Shown in pieces: positions 45,278 through 53,807 of a DNA stretch of 64,000 nucleotides. Position 1 is the first letter of the stretch. Every line of letters starts with the position of its first letter. Under the pieces are notes generated by a model. That model saw nothing but the letters and a program-made list of their open reading frames with translations, was not told the DNA's origin and did no database searches. The position numbers and the translations under genes were made by a program. This stretch comes from Arthrobacter sp. QXT-31 (GTDB lineage: Bacteria; Actinomycetota; Actinomycetes; Actinomycetales; Micrococcaceae), in contig NZ_CP019304.1 of NCBI RefSeq assembly GCF_001969265.1, forward strand, positions 1,426,001 to 1,490,000. The letters are read 5' to 3'.

Positions 45278-46225
45278 CTAGTGGTGGGAAAGGAAAGGGG
45301 CTGGCGACTTGTGATCGTGGTCACGCAGGCTTGGTAGTTCACGGCGCCAGGGAATGGATTCCACGGCGCCGGCGCGGGTCACTGCGATCGATGCCGCCCG
45401 GCCGGCAATGGCCATCGCGGCAGGGAGTTCGCAGTCAGCAGCCAGGGATGCGGCGAGGTATCCGACGAACGTGTCGCCCGCGGCGGTCGTGTCCACGACG
45501 GATACTTCAGGTGCCGGTATGTGAACATGCCGGCCGCCGAGGAAAGTGACGGCGCCTTGCGCTCCCGCAGTGCACAGCACTGCCGGTCCCAGGACGGGCG
45601 GGAGGATCTCCGTCAGGTCGGCGAGGTCGCCCGATGCATCGGCCAGACGGGCGAGGTCCTGAATTTCCTGCTCATTGACTACGAGTAGGTCAATGTCATC
45701 GAATAGCCCTTCAATCTCGTGTGGAGATGGAGCAGCGTTGAGGATGACGAAGGCGCCGCGGAGCTTGGCTGCACGCGCGGCGTGCCGAACGATGTCCCGG
45801 GGAATTTCCAGTTGGAGAACCAGCACATCATTGGGAGTCATAGTCGCCAGCCCTGCGTCCACATCGGCGAATGACAGTGCAGCGTTCGCTCCGGGGCTGA
45901 GGATGATCTGGTTTTCACCCAGGTCATCTACGGCGATGACTGCTGTTCCAGTGGCAGCGGAATCCACCAGCTTCACGTGGCTGCCGTCGACATTGGACTC
46001 GGCCAGCACCTGCAGGATGGCCGCCCCGTGGGCATCATGCCCAACACAGCCCACGAGCTTTACGCCGGCCCCCGCCTGGGAGGCGGCCACCGCCTGGTTG
46101 GCTCCCTTGCCGCCCGGGCTGAACGTAGCGTCCGATCCCTGGATTGTTTCACCGGCGCGGGGAAAGGACGGGACCCGGATGTTTTGATCGATGTTCAGGC
46201 TTCCGACCACGAAGACCGTGTTCAT
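45278..46225 (-). CDS. rbsK: Ribokinase (PfkB family sugar kinase)
   Basis: A 315-residue PfkB-family kinase that phosphorylates D-ribose or a similar sugar. It has the N-terminal VVGSLNIDQNI, the family signature PGGKGANQAVAASQAGA near residue 38, and the C-terminal catalytic block DTTAAGDTFVGYLAASLA with its Asp base. ATG 46225 has AAGGAG 8 bases upstream. It is the first gene of the minus-strand operon, divergent from the LacI regulator, with three operators between. Confidence 0.92.
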   Translation of the reverse strand: MNTVFVVGSLNIDQNIRVPSFPRAGETIQGSDATFSPGGKGANQAVAASQAGAGVKLVGCVGHDAHGAAILQVLAESNVDGSHVKLVDSAATGTAVIAVDDLGENQIILSPGANAALSFADVDAGLATMTPNDVLVLQLEIPRDIVRHAARAAKLRGAFVILNAAPSPHEIEGLFDDIDLLVVNEQEIQDLARLADASGDLADLTEILPPVLGPAVLCTAGAQGAVTFLGGRHVHIPAPEVSVVDTTAAGDTFVGYLAASLAADCELPAAMAIAGRAASIAVTRAGAVESIPWRRELPSLRDHDHKSPAPFLSHH

Positions 46226-46290
46226 AGCTTTGCTCCTTGGTGACTTCCGGCAATACACGATCAATATCCCTAAGGCTTGGTCGTGGCCTT

Positions 46291-46320
46291 ATGGAAAGGT
46301 TTCCATGGAAAGGTTTCCAT
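46291..46320. promoter_or_regulatory. Two abutting LacI-type operators
   Basis: ATGGAAAGGTTTCCAT occurs at 46291-46306 and again at 46305-46320, sharing two bases. Each is a near-perfect palindrome of the TGGAAACGTTTCCA class bound by LacI proteins. They lie 66-95 bases upstream of rbsK, divergent from the LacI gene. Confidence 0.8.
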
Positions 46321-46430
46321 GAGTATGCCCATGCGTTTTTTGGATGTCAACAGGGACCCCGCCCCCAACTGCCTGACACGCCCCAGGCCCCGCTTGGCTC
46401 CTTGCCAGGGCGCCGCCCTCGCACTACTGT

Positions 46431-46443
46431 TGAAACGTTTCCA
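46431..46443. promoter_or_regulatory. LacI-type operator next to the regulator start
   Basis: TGAAACGTTTCCA, one base short of the TGGAAACGTTTCCA class palindrome, ends 9 bases before the GTG of the LacI gene, so it probably serves autorepression. Confidence 0.65.
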
Positions 46444-46452
46444 CGGGGAGGG

Positions 46453-47502
46453 GTGAGCCAAGTAGCTACCATCAAGGACGTCGCAGAGCGCGCAGGCGTT
46501 GCCTTGGGCACGGCTTCGCGGGTATTGAGCGGAAGTAGCCACACGTCGCAGGATTCCCGGGCGAGGGTCTTGGCAGCAGCTGCCGAACTTAACTACATCG
46601 CGAATGGGCCGGCACGGTCCCTGCGTCGATCGAAGACGGACGTTATCGGCCTTCTTGTGTCCGACATCCGCAATCCGTTCTTCTCCGAACTTGCTCATGC
46701 CGCGGAACAGGAGGCGAGGAAGCATGGATACACAGTGCTTCTTGCCAATGCCAATGAAGACGCCGCCCAGGCCGACGAGTACCTTCGAACCTTCGCCGCT
46801 CAACGCATTGACGGTCTTCTCTTGGCCCCGCAGGGAGGCCGGTCTGGGCAGTTGGACGGCCTGTTGGCCTCGGGGCTTCCTGTTGTTCTTCTCAACAGAA
46901 AAATGGAGGGTATCGACGCGCCGCTTTTTGCAACAGACAATGCCGGAGGCGTTGCCAGCGTCTTGACATGGCTCCAATCCCGAGGGCATCGTGACGTGGC
47001 ATTCGTGGGCGGACCGCAGTGGATCTCCACCGGTTCCGAACGAAGGGCCGCCTACCTGGCTGGCCGCGAGGCTCACGGTATCAGCCTGGACGACGCATTG
47101 GTCGATGCCGGCGACTTCCTTGCTGACGGCTCAGAGGAGGCCATGTACCGGATTCTGGATCGAGGTGCCCGCCCGACAGCCGTATTCGGGGCTAATGGAC
47201 CCACAACACTTGGCGCAATGCGCGCGCTCAGGCGAAGGCTCGGGGCCAAACAGGCATCCCTGATAGATATCGTCTCATTTGACGATCTCGATTGGTTCGA
47301 GTTTGTCGTTCCCGCCGTCAGCGGGGTGCGCAACGATGCTGCAGCCATCGGAAGGCTAGGCGTCCAGGGACTTCTGGGCCTGCTGGCCGGGCGCACCGTC
47401 GCCTCCCAGCGGGTAGCTACGTCGTTCGTTGACAGGGCAGGACCCGGCGCGGGGCTGTTCGAATCCGGAGAAACGCGATCCAGAGCCCTACCCGCGAGCT
47501 AA
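46453..47502 (+). CDS. LacI family transcriptional regulator
   Basis: A 349-residue repressor: HTH TIKDVAERAGVALGTASRVL in the first 25 residues, hinge ANGPARSLRRSK, then the sugar-binding fold with IGLLVSDIRNPFFSEL, DGLLLAPQG, AVFGANGPTTLGAMRAL and IVSFDDLDWFEF. GTG 46453 is chosen because the HTH starts immediately after; the GGGGAGG ribosome site upstream is unusually close, and the frame is open further back to 46237. It most likely controls the divergent ribokinase operon and itself. Confidence 0.88.
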   Translation: MSQVATIKDVAERAGVALGTASRVLSGSSHTSQDSRARVLAAAAELNYIANGPARSLRRSKTDVIGLLVSDIRNPFFSELAHAAEQEARKHGYTVLLANANEDAAQADEYLRTFAAQRIDGLLLAPQGGRSGQLDGLLASGLPVVLLNRKMEGIDAPLFATDNAGGVASVLTWLQSRGHRDVAFVGGPQWISTGSERRAAYLAGREAHGISLDDALVDAGDFLADGSEEAMYRILDRGARPTAVFGANGPTTLGAMRALRRRLGAKQASLIDIVSFDDLDWFEFVVPAVSGVRNDAAAIGRLGVQGLLGLLAGRTVASQRVATSFVDRAGPGAGLFESGETRSRALPAS

Positions 47503-47680
47503 CACGAAATCCAACCGGGAGAACTATTTCGGCTTCCAAACAAGCCACACTCCAACCTGACGTCAGGAATGTAAGAAAAGAACGTCAGGACAGAATCCCA
47601 AACGGATCTCCCGACACCCCTTATTGAAACTCAGAGAGCCCACCTGACACTTTAAACCGTCTTGGTTCACACCGGCAGTG

Positions 47681-48418
47681 CTATGCGCTGACCGGGCCCC
47701 CTGGCGCAGCGGCTCGGGCTGCATGTCCACGACTGACGCTTCGCCACATGAGCACAGCCATGACGAACGCCCAGCCAGCAGTGAGTACCAAGGCGGCACC
47801 CCTGGCTGGTGAATCAAACAGGCCAACATACGGCACCATCAGGCCGTGGATAATCCACGAGACTCCCGCCGCTGCGGCGAGCCAACCCGGCCAGCGGTAA
47901 TACGCGCCGCTCAGCACTATGGCCAAACCGAAGAAGATGAGCGTAAGTCCGAGCAGAATGTTGGAATAGCTCTGGAGGGCATACTCGGTCCACCTCAAGG
48001 CCATGGCTGCCGAAAGGATGGATTGTTCCTGATCGGCAGGCGCATCGACCCACGTGTCCACGGCCCATTTGAGACCAATCCCGTCCACTGCCTGAAGCAT
48101 GGTGATGGCTGCCGCGGTCAGGACCACTCCTATCAGTCCGAAGCGGGCTAGCGCAGTCGGGCCTTCACGCTGGGCAGTCATGGCAGAATGCAGTGCGACG
48201 AGACCGCCGAAAAACGCTAAAGCGGCTACCCACTGGATAAAGTGGATGGCGATCCAGCCGTCGGTCAGCGCATACTCCCTAAAGACCGCCTCGTGGTTCA
48301 TGGGGTTTTCCCTGGACGGATGCACTGCCGTGGCTGCCAGCAACAGGATGACGCCGAGGGGAAGCGCCACTGCTCCGGTCCTCGCCCACAGTGCTTTTGA
48401 TTCCGACCGCGTTTCCAT
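47681..48418 (-). CDS. Six-helix integral membrane protein, unknown function
   Basis: A 245-residue protein with six predicted membrane helices at about residues 15-32, 58-78, 90-110, 150-170, 178-196 and 205-222. No catalytic motif stands out. ATG 48418 has AGGAG upstream. The strand and spacing show no operon partner. The overall pattern is like small DUF4386-type membrane proteins, but this is weak. Confidence 0.65.
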   Translation of the reverse strand: METRSESKALWARTGAVALPLGVILLLAATAVHPSRENPMNHEAVFREYALTDGWIAIHFIQWVAALAFFGGLVALHSAMTAQREGPTALARFGLIGVVLTAAAITMLQAVDGIGLKWAVDTWVDAPADQEQSILSAAMALRWTEYALQSYSNILLGLTLIFFGLAIVLSGAYYRWPGWLAAAAGVSWIIHGLMVPYVGLFDSPARGAALVLTAGWAFVMAVLMWRSVSRGHAARAAAPGGPVSA

Positions 48419-48716
48419 CGCTTCTCCTCTCCGAACTGGCGGCATCCAGGCCATGACCGCGGTCCACAGGACGCATCGCCAGGCTTTTCATCTGTTCCAT
48501 CCGGGTGGAGCGGGTGAGAGCTCTTCACCCGTAGCAACAGGTTACGAGCTTCGAGGGAGAAGGTATACGAAGTACGTTTCGGGTCAGTCGCCTCAAACGA
48601 ATGTCGACATCTCAAGGCGGAACTCGACCCGGAAGGGATAGTGGTCGGTGAGGTGCCAGGAGATACAGGCCGGCGTCAGGATCGCCTCGCAATCCGCAGG
48701 CGAAAGGCAGACTAAG

Positions 48717-48790
48717 AGCCCCCTGTCGGATTCGAACCGACGACCCCCGCTTTACAAGAGCGGTGCTCTGGCCAACTGAGCTAAGGAGGC
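48717..48790 (-). tRNA. tRNA-Thr(TGT)
   Basis: Read on the minus strand it folds as a cloverleaf: acceptor GCCTCCT pairs with AGGGGGC, the D-arm has AGCTCAGTTGGCC, the anticodon loop CTTGTAA gives anticodon TGT, and the T-arm has GGTTCGAATCC. CCA is not encoded. Confidence 0.93.
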
Positions 48791-48867
48791 GTGCCCGTCA
48801 GGGCAGGCGCCGCAACGGCGCGCTACATAAGGGTAGCCCAAGGACCGCCCGCCCGTAAAAACAGGAA

Positions 48868-48908
48868 GGTGGCCCGGCCCCGGGAAAAATCCGGGAGCCG
48901 GGCCACCA
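48868..48908 (-). terminator. Terminator of the thioredoxin-fold gene
   Basis: GGTGGCCCGGC (48868-48878) pairs with GCCGGGCCACC (48898-48908), with an inner CCCGGG-type stem and an A-rich loop. It lies 20 bases after the stop of the gene at 48929 and before the tRNA. Confidence 0.75.
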
Positions 48909-48928
48909 CCGTGTTAAGGCAGGAACGT

Positions 48929-49819
48929 TTAGGCCTTGGCCTTGATGGCCGCCTCGACGAAGGCCGGGAATTCGGTCTGGGCGCTGTCGCCCTTGCCCCA
49001 CTGCTTGCCGTCAACGATGACCGTCGGCGTGCCGGTCACGCCAATGGCCGCGGCTTCCTGGGTGGTGTACTTGACCCACGGACGGTACGTCTTGTTCTCG
49101 ACGCAGGAGTCGATGCTCTTGGCGCCGACCTCCGTGGCCAGCTTCTTCAGTTCGTCGTCGGAGAGGCCGGCGCCGCCTTCGGCCGGCTGCTTGTCGAACA
49201 GCGCGTCCACAAACGCCGAGTACTTCTCCGGGGATTCGTTCACCACGCAGGCAGCGGCGTTGGCTGCACGGGAGGAGTAGTTGGTGGTGGAGCGGCTGTC
49301 CAGGAAGCCCAGGGCACGGTATTCCACGGTGATCTTGCCTTCGTCGCGGAGCTTCGTCAGGGTCTCGTTGTACGTCGCCTCGAAGTTCTTGCAGACGGGG
49401 CAGATGAAGTCGATATAGAGGACCACCTTGACCGGCTTGCCGGCCTCGGCTTCCGCGCCCGGCGCCGTGATGGTTGCCGGCGCCGAGGCGGCCGGGGACG
49501 GAATGTCCGCCACGTTCACGGTTGCGGGCTCGGACTTGGCCACCTCAGTGCCTTTGAGCAGCGTGATGCCGCCGTGCACGTTGCCGTTGGCCGGCGTCGG
49601 GCCCTGGTCAGCCACGGGGGCGTTGTTCCGGATGTTGCTGGTCACCACCAGCGCGATGACGGCGAGGATGGCCACGACGGCGACCACGATGCCCCAGCCA
49701 ATGAGCAGTTTGTTCCGCTTATCCTTCTTAAGCTGCGCCTCGCGGATTTCGCGGGCCTTTTCGCGGGCCTCAGCCGTGCGTTCTGCTTTGGACTTGCGGG
49801 GTTCGTTTGCGGGGCTCAT
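48929..49819 (-). CDS. Membrane-anchored DsbA-like thioredoxin-fold protein
   Basis: A 296-residue protein with a highly charged cytoplasmic N-terminus (residues 1-38), a single membrane helix (about 39-60), a Pro/Ala linker, and an external thioredoxin domain with a CPVC active site at residues 140-143 after YIDFI. A TGTPTVIVDGKQW segment provides the cis-Pro loop. Two further Cys (ACVV and SCVE) may form the second disulfide common in actinobacterial DsbA-like proteins. It probably catalyses thiol-disulfide exchange on exported proteins. Confidence 0.9.
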   Translation of the reverse strand: MSPANEPRKSKAERTAEAREKAREIREAQLKKDKRNKLLIGWGIVVAVVAILAVIALVVTSNIRNNAPVADQGPTPANGNVHGGITLLKGTEVAKSEPATVNVADIPSPAASAPATITAPGAEAEAGKPVKVVLYIDFICPVCKNFEATYNETLTKLRDEGKITVEYRALGFLDSRSTTNYSSRAANAAACVVNESPEKYSAFVDALFDKQPAEGGAGLSDDELKKLATEVGAKSIDSCVENKTYRPWVKYTTQEAAAIGVTGTPTVIVDGKQWGKGDSAQTEFPAFVEAAIKAKA

Positions 49820-49999
49820 CAGTTCCTCGTGTCGTGCGGACAGGTGCGACCACTTCGGGGCAACTCCCCCAGTTTAGGGGAGAACACCGGAGCTTGCGCC
49901 TTCAAGCATTCCTTTTCAGCCTGACCAACGGACGAATGGCCGGGAAGATTCCAGCCCGTTAAGGTTGATAAGAGCCATAAGCAACCTTAGGGAGCCCCC

Positions 50000-51526
50000 A
50001 TGCACGGAGCTGTAAGCGACAAATCCGACACAAATACGGAAAGCGCGGCCGTGCCCGGCAGCAGCCCGGACGCCATCAAGGACGCCGGCCAGGACACCAC
50101 CAAGTACGACTTCATGGTGGTCTCCAACCGACTGCCCGTGGACCGCTGTGCGCCCGGCGAGCCCGGCGATGACGGCTCCGGGTGGCGGCGGTCGCCCGGC
50201 GGCCTAGTCACCGCCCTCGCCCCCATGATGACCAGGACGGACGGCGCCTGGGTGGGATGGCACGGCGCCGCCGATGAAACCGTCGAGCCGTTCAGCCACG
50301 GCGGCATGGACCTGGTCCCCGTCCAGCTCAGCAGCGACGATGTTGAGCTGTATTACGAGGGTTTCTCCAACGCGACCCTCTGGCCCCTGTACCACGACGT
50401 CATCGCGCCTCCTGAGTTCCACAGAACCTGGTGGGACGCCTACCGCACGGTGAACAGAAGGTTCGCCGACGCCGTCGTCCGTACCGCCGATGAAGGCGCA
50501 ACTGTCTGGGTGCAGGACTACCAGCTCCAGCTGGTGCCGCGGATGCTGCGGCAGGCGCGGCCGGACCTCAGGATCGGGTTCTTCAACCACATCCCCTTCC
50601 CGCCGCCGGAAATCTTCGCCCAGCTCCCCTGGCGCCACGCCATCATTGACGGGCTGCTGGGAGCGGACCTGGTGGGCTTCCAGCGCAGCAGCGACGCCGG
50701 CAACTTCATGCGTTCCGCCCGGCGCTTCCTCGGCGCGAGCGTCAAGCAGCAGCAGGTTCACGTCAAGGACGGCAACGGCGACCTCACCCACATCGCGCGG
50801 GCCCAGGCCTTCCCCATCTCCATCGACGTCCAGCACATTACTGAACTGGCGCAGAAGCCCGAGATCATCGAGCGCTCCCGCCAGATCCGGCAGGACCTCG
50901 GCAACCCCAAGACCATCCTCCTGGGCGTGGACCGGTTGGACTACACCAAGGGCATCGGACACCGCCTCAAGGCCTACGAGGAACTCCTGAACGAAGGCAA
51001 GCTCAAGGTGGGCGACGCGACGCTGATCCAGGTTGCCAGCCCCAGCCGCGAGCGCGTGGAACAGTACCGCCTACTGCGCGAGGAGGTCGAAGGCACCGTG
51101 GGCCACATCAACGGCACCTACGACACCATCGAAAACACGGCCGTCCGCTACCTGCACCACAGCTACCCGGTGGAAGAGATGGTGGCGCTGTACCTGGCGG
51201 CGGACGTCATGCTGGTCACCGCCCTCCGCGACGGCATGAACCTCGTGGCCAAGGAATACGTCACCGCCCGCACCAACAACGACGGCGCCCTCGTCCTCAG
51301 CGAGTTCGCCGGCGCCGCCGACCAGCTCAAGCAGGCACTGCTGATGAACCCGCACGACATCGACGGGCTCAAGGACGCCGTGATGCGGGCCGTCAACATG
51401 GCCCCCAGGGAGGCCGCACGCCGCATGCGCTCCATGCGCAAGCAGATCCTGGACCACGACGTCGACCACTGGTCGGCCGACTTCCTGAACGCACTCAACG
51501 AGAAGGTGGTCCGCGATGACTCCTGA
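50000..51526 (+). CDS. otsA: Trehalose-6-phosphate synthase (UDP/GDP-glucose)
   Basis: A 508-residue glycosyltransferase family 20 enzyme that joins a nucleotide glucose to glucose 6-phosphate. It has the N-terminal VVSNRLPVDR, acceptor-site WPLYHD, then VWVQDYQLQLVPRMLRQARP, HIPFPPPEIF, GVDRLDYTKGI and the donor-site ALRDGMNLVAKEYV. The first 35 residues are a polar extension. An AGGGAG ribosome site precedes the ATG. The 3' end overlaps otsB by 11 bases, so the two trehalose enzymes are coupled. Confidence 0.95.
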   Translation: MHGAVSDKSDTNTESAAVPGSSPDAIKDAGQDTTKYDFMVVSNRLPVDRCAPGEPGDDGSGWRRSPGGLVTALAPMMTRTDGAWVGWHGAADETVEPFSHGGMDLVPVQLSSDDVELYYEGFSNATLWPLYHDVIAPPEFHRTWWDAYRTVNRRFADAVVRTADEGATVWVQDYQLQLVPRMLRQARPDLRIGFFNHIPFPPPEIFAQLPWRHAIIDGLLGADLVGFQRSSDAGNFMRSARRFLGASVKQQQVHVKDGNGDLTHIARAQAFPISIDVQHITELAQKPEIIERSRQIRQDLGNPKTILLGVDRLDYTKGIGHRLKAYEELLNEGKLKVGDATLIQVASPSRERVEQYRLLREEVEGTVGHINGTYDTIENTAVRYLHHSYPVEEMVALYLAADVMLVTALRDGMNLVAKEYVTARTNNDGALVLSEFAGAADQLKQALLMNPHDIDGLKDAVMRAVNMAPREAARRMRSMRKQILDHDVDHWSADFLNALNEKVVRDDS

Positions 51527-52340
51527 GGCAGAGCACACCGAGGCCGGCAGCACCCGGCTGACCCTGTCCCCCGAACTGCTGGAGGCGGTGCGCCGCATCG
51601 CCGGGACCGAGCAGCTGCTGGTGGCCATGGACTTCGACGGCACCATCTCACCCATTGTGGACCACGCCGGGGATGCGCGCCCGCTCCCCCGCTCGGCTGC
51701 CGCCTTCGCCGAACTGACCGCACTGCCGCGCACGACGACGGCACTCATCTCGGGGCGGGCACTGGACAGTTTGCGTGCGGTCGCCTCCCCGCCGGAGGAG
51801 ACCCTGCTGATCGGAAGCCACGGTGCCGAGGCGTGGCTGGGTCCCGGCTCCGCCCCGCTGACCCTCGACCCCGAGCAACTGGCCCTCCTCGACGAGGTCA
51901 GGGCTGTCCTGGCCGAGATCGTGGCGGTGGCACCCGGCACTCTGCTGGAGGAGAAGCCAGCCGGCGTCGTCCTGCACACCCGACTGGCGGCGGACGACGT
52001 CGCGGAGGATGCCGTCGCTGCCGCCCGCTCCGCGCTTCAGGACCGCCCCGGCGTCTACCTCAAGAACGGCAAGCGGGTCCTCGAAACCTCCGTGGTGCAC
52101 GCGTCCAAGGGCGAGGGCGTCGACTTCCTCCGCCAGGCGACCGGGGCCACAGCCGTGCTCTTCGCGGGGGACGACACTACCGACGAGGACGCCCTGGGCC
52201 GCCTCGGGCAGGACGACGTCGGCGTGAAGGTGGGCCTCGACTTCACCCAGGCGCAGTTCCGGGTGGAGGCTCCGGTGCACATCGCCGAACTCCTCGAGGC
52301 CCTGCTGCGGGAACGCCGGAAGGCCGTCACCGCCAGTTAG
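51516..52340 (+). CDS. otsB: Trehalose-6-phosphate phosphatase
   Basis: A 274-residue HAD-superfamily phosphatase releasing trehalose from its phosphate. It shows motif 1 AMDFDGTISPI near residue 38, motif 2 ALISGR near residue 70, and motif 4 FAGDDTTDEDA near residue 222. It directly overlaps otsA, completing the OtsAB route for the stress sugar trehalose. Confidence 0.93.
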   Translation: MTPEAEHTEAGSTRLTLSPELLEAVRRIAGTEQLLVAMDFDGTISPIVDHAGDARPLPRSAAAFAELTALPRTTTALISGRALDSLRAVASPPEETLLIGSHGAEAWLGPGSAPLTLDPEQLALLDEVRAVLAEIVAVAPGTLLEEKPAGVVLHTRLAADDVAEDAVAAARSALQDRPGVYLKNGKRVLETSVVHASKGEGVDFLRQATGATAVLFAGDDTTDEDALGRLGQDDVGVKVGLDFTQAQFRVEAPVHIAELLEALLRERRKAVTAS

Positions 52341-52382
52341 GAAGCACCAGTGGGGTATGTCATATGTGACGTCCGTAACATT

Positions 52383-52412
52383 TTGTCCGATTCAAGATAA
52401 ACCTGACATACT
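52383..52412 (+). promoter_or_regulatory. Candidate promoter of ugpC
   Basis: TTGTCC and CATACT are separated by 18 bases, close to sigma-70-type -35 and -10 boxes, about 155 bases upstream of the ugpC start. The leader between also holds the 12-bp palindrome CCCCGGCCGGGG (52467-52478). Confidence 0.4.
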
Positions 52413-52565
52413 CTTCTTTGTGATGTGGCGCACAGGAACCGTGCGGCGTCACTCGATGCTCCTCGGCCCCGGCCGGGGAGTCATCATGTAGGGCACAACT
52501 GAATTACATGAACCATTCACAACGGATCGTCCGGCACGTACCTGCCGGTGAAGGGATTGATAACT

Positions 52566-53648
52566 GTGGCAACAGTTACTTTTGACAACGCTACGCGTCT
52601 GTACCCGGGCACAGAAAAGCCCGCTGTTGACAAGCTCAACATCGAAATCGCCGACGGCGAATTCCTGGTCCTCGTGGGACCCTCCGGTTGCGGTAAGTCC
52701 ACCTCGCTGCGCATGCTCGCCGGCCTTGAGGACGTCAACGCCGGCCGCATCCTCATTGGCGATCGCGATGTCACCGACGTTCCGCCGAAGGACCGCGACA
52801 TCGCGATGGTTTTCCAGAACTATGCGCTGTACCCGCACATGACCGTGGCGGACAACATGGGCTTCGCCCTCAAGATCGCCGGCGTCAGCAAGGAAGAGCG
52901 CGCCGAGCGCGTCCGCGAAGCAGCAAAGCTCCTGGACCTCGAACAGTACCTGGACCGCAAGCCCAAGGCCCTCTCCGGCGGTCAGCGTCAGCGTGTTGCC
53001 ATGGGCCGCGCCATCGTGCGTAACCCGCAGGTCTTCCTCATGGACGAGCCGCTCTCCAACCTGGACGCCAAGCTCCGCGTCCAGACCCGCACCCAGATCG
53101 CTTCCCTTACCCGCCGCCTTGGCGTCACCACCGTTTACGTGACGCACGACCAGGTCGAGGCCATGACCATGGGCGACCGCGTCGCAGTCCTCAAGGACGG
53201 CCTGCTGATGCAGGTGGACACCCCGCGCAACCTGTACGACCGCCCCAAGAACGTCTTCGTTGCAGGCTTCATCGGCTCCCCCGCCATGAACCTGCTGGAA
53301 CTCCCCGTGGTCGACGGCGGCGTCCAGTTCGGCGGCACTGTTTACCCCGTGCCGCACGAGATCCTCGACGAGGCCCACGGCCGCACCGTCACCCTGGGCA
53401 CCCGCCCCGAAGACCTCGAGACCGCTGCCCAGGGCGAAGGCCTCCAGGTTGAGGTCGACGTCGTCGAAGAACTTGGTGCCGACGCGTACGTTTACGGTCA
53501 CACCACGCTGGACGGCAAGAGCCACGACATCGTAGCCCGCGTCGACGGCCGCCGTCCCCCGATGAAGGGCGAGTCCATCTGGGTCCGTCCGCAGTCCGGC
53601 CACGTGCACCTGTTCGACACCAAGACCGGTGAGCGCCTGGGCGACTAA
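52566..53648 (+). CDS. ugpC: Sugar ABC transporter ATP-binding protein (UgpC/MsmK type)
   Basis: A 360-residue MalK-type ATPase: Walker A GPSGCGKST near residue 38, a Q-loop in VFQNYALYPHMTV, signature LSGGQRQRVAMGRAI, Walker B VFLMDEPLSNLDAKLR, H-loop VYVTHDQVEAMT, then a C-terminal TOBE regulatory domain of about 120 residues. GTG 52566 gives the common length. No permease or binding-protein gene lies beside it, as is usual in actinobacteria for a shared ATPase serving several sugar importers. Confidence 0.92.
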   Translation: MATVTFDNATRLYPGTEKPAVDKLNIEIADGEFLVLVGPSGCGKSTSLRMLAGLEDVNAGRILIGDRDVTDVPPKDRDIAMVFQNYALYPHMTVADNMGFALKIAGVSKEERAERVREAAKLLDLEQYLDRKPKALSGGQRQRVAMGRAIVRNPQVFLMDEPLSNLDAKLRVQTRTQIASLTRRLGVTTVYVTHDQVEAMTMGDRVAVLKDGLLMQVDTPRNLYDRPKNVFVAGFIGSPAMNLLELPVVDGGVQFGGTVYPVPHEILDEAHGRTVTLGTRPEDLETAAQGEGLQVEVDVVEELGADAYVYGHTTLDGKSHDIVARVDGRRPPMKGESIWVRPQSGHVHLFDTKTGERLGD

Positions 53649-53720
53649 TCCCCACCGGCACCCTAACCTCGCTCCGCATCGGCCAGGGAACCCTGCCGGC
53701 GTGGGCCCAACGCAAACGGC

Positions 53721-53748
53721 GGCGGTCCTCCCCAACTGGAGGGCCGCC
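53721..53748 (+). terminator. Terminator after ugpC
   Basis: GGCGGTCCTCC (53721-53731) and GGAGGGCCGCC (53738-53748) form an 11-bp stem with one G-T wobble and a 6-base loop, followed by GGGCTTTAA. Confidence 0.7.
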
Positions 53749-53807
53749 GTCGGGCTTTAACCGCCGCCCTTTTAGGCACCCCCTGCAAAATACGGAAGAA
53801 TTGACCC

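Noticed and set aside
48455..48716. Possible small gene before the tRNA
   Set aside because: No frame with a ribosome site and plausible composition was found in these 262 bases.
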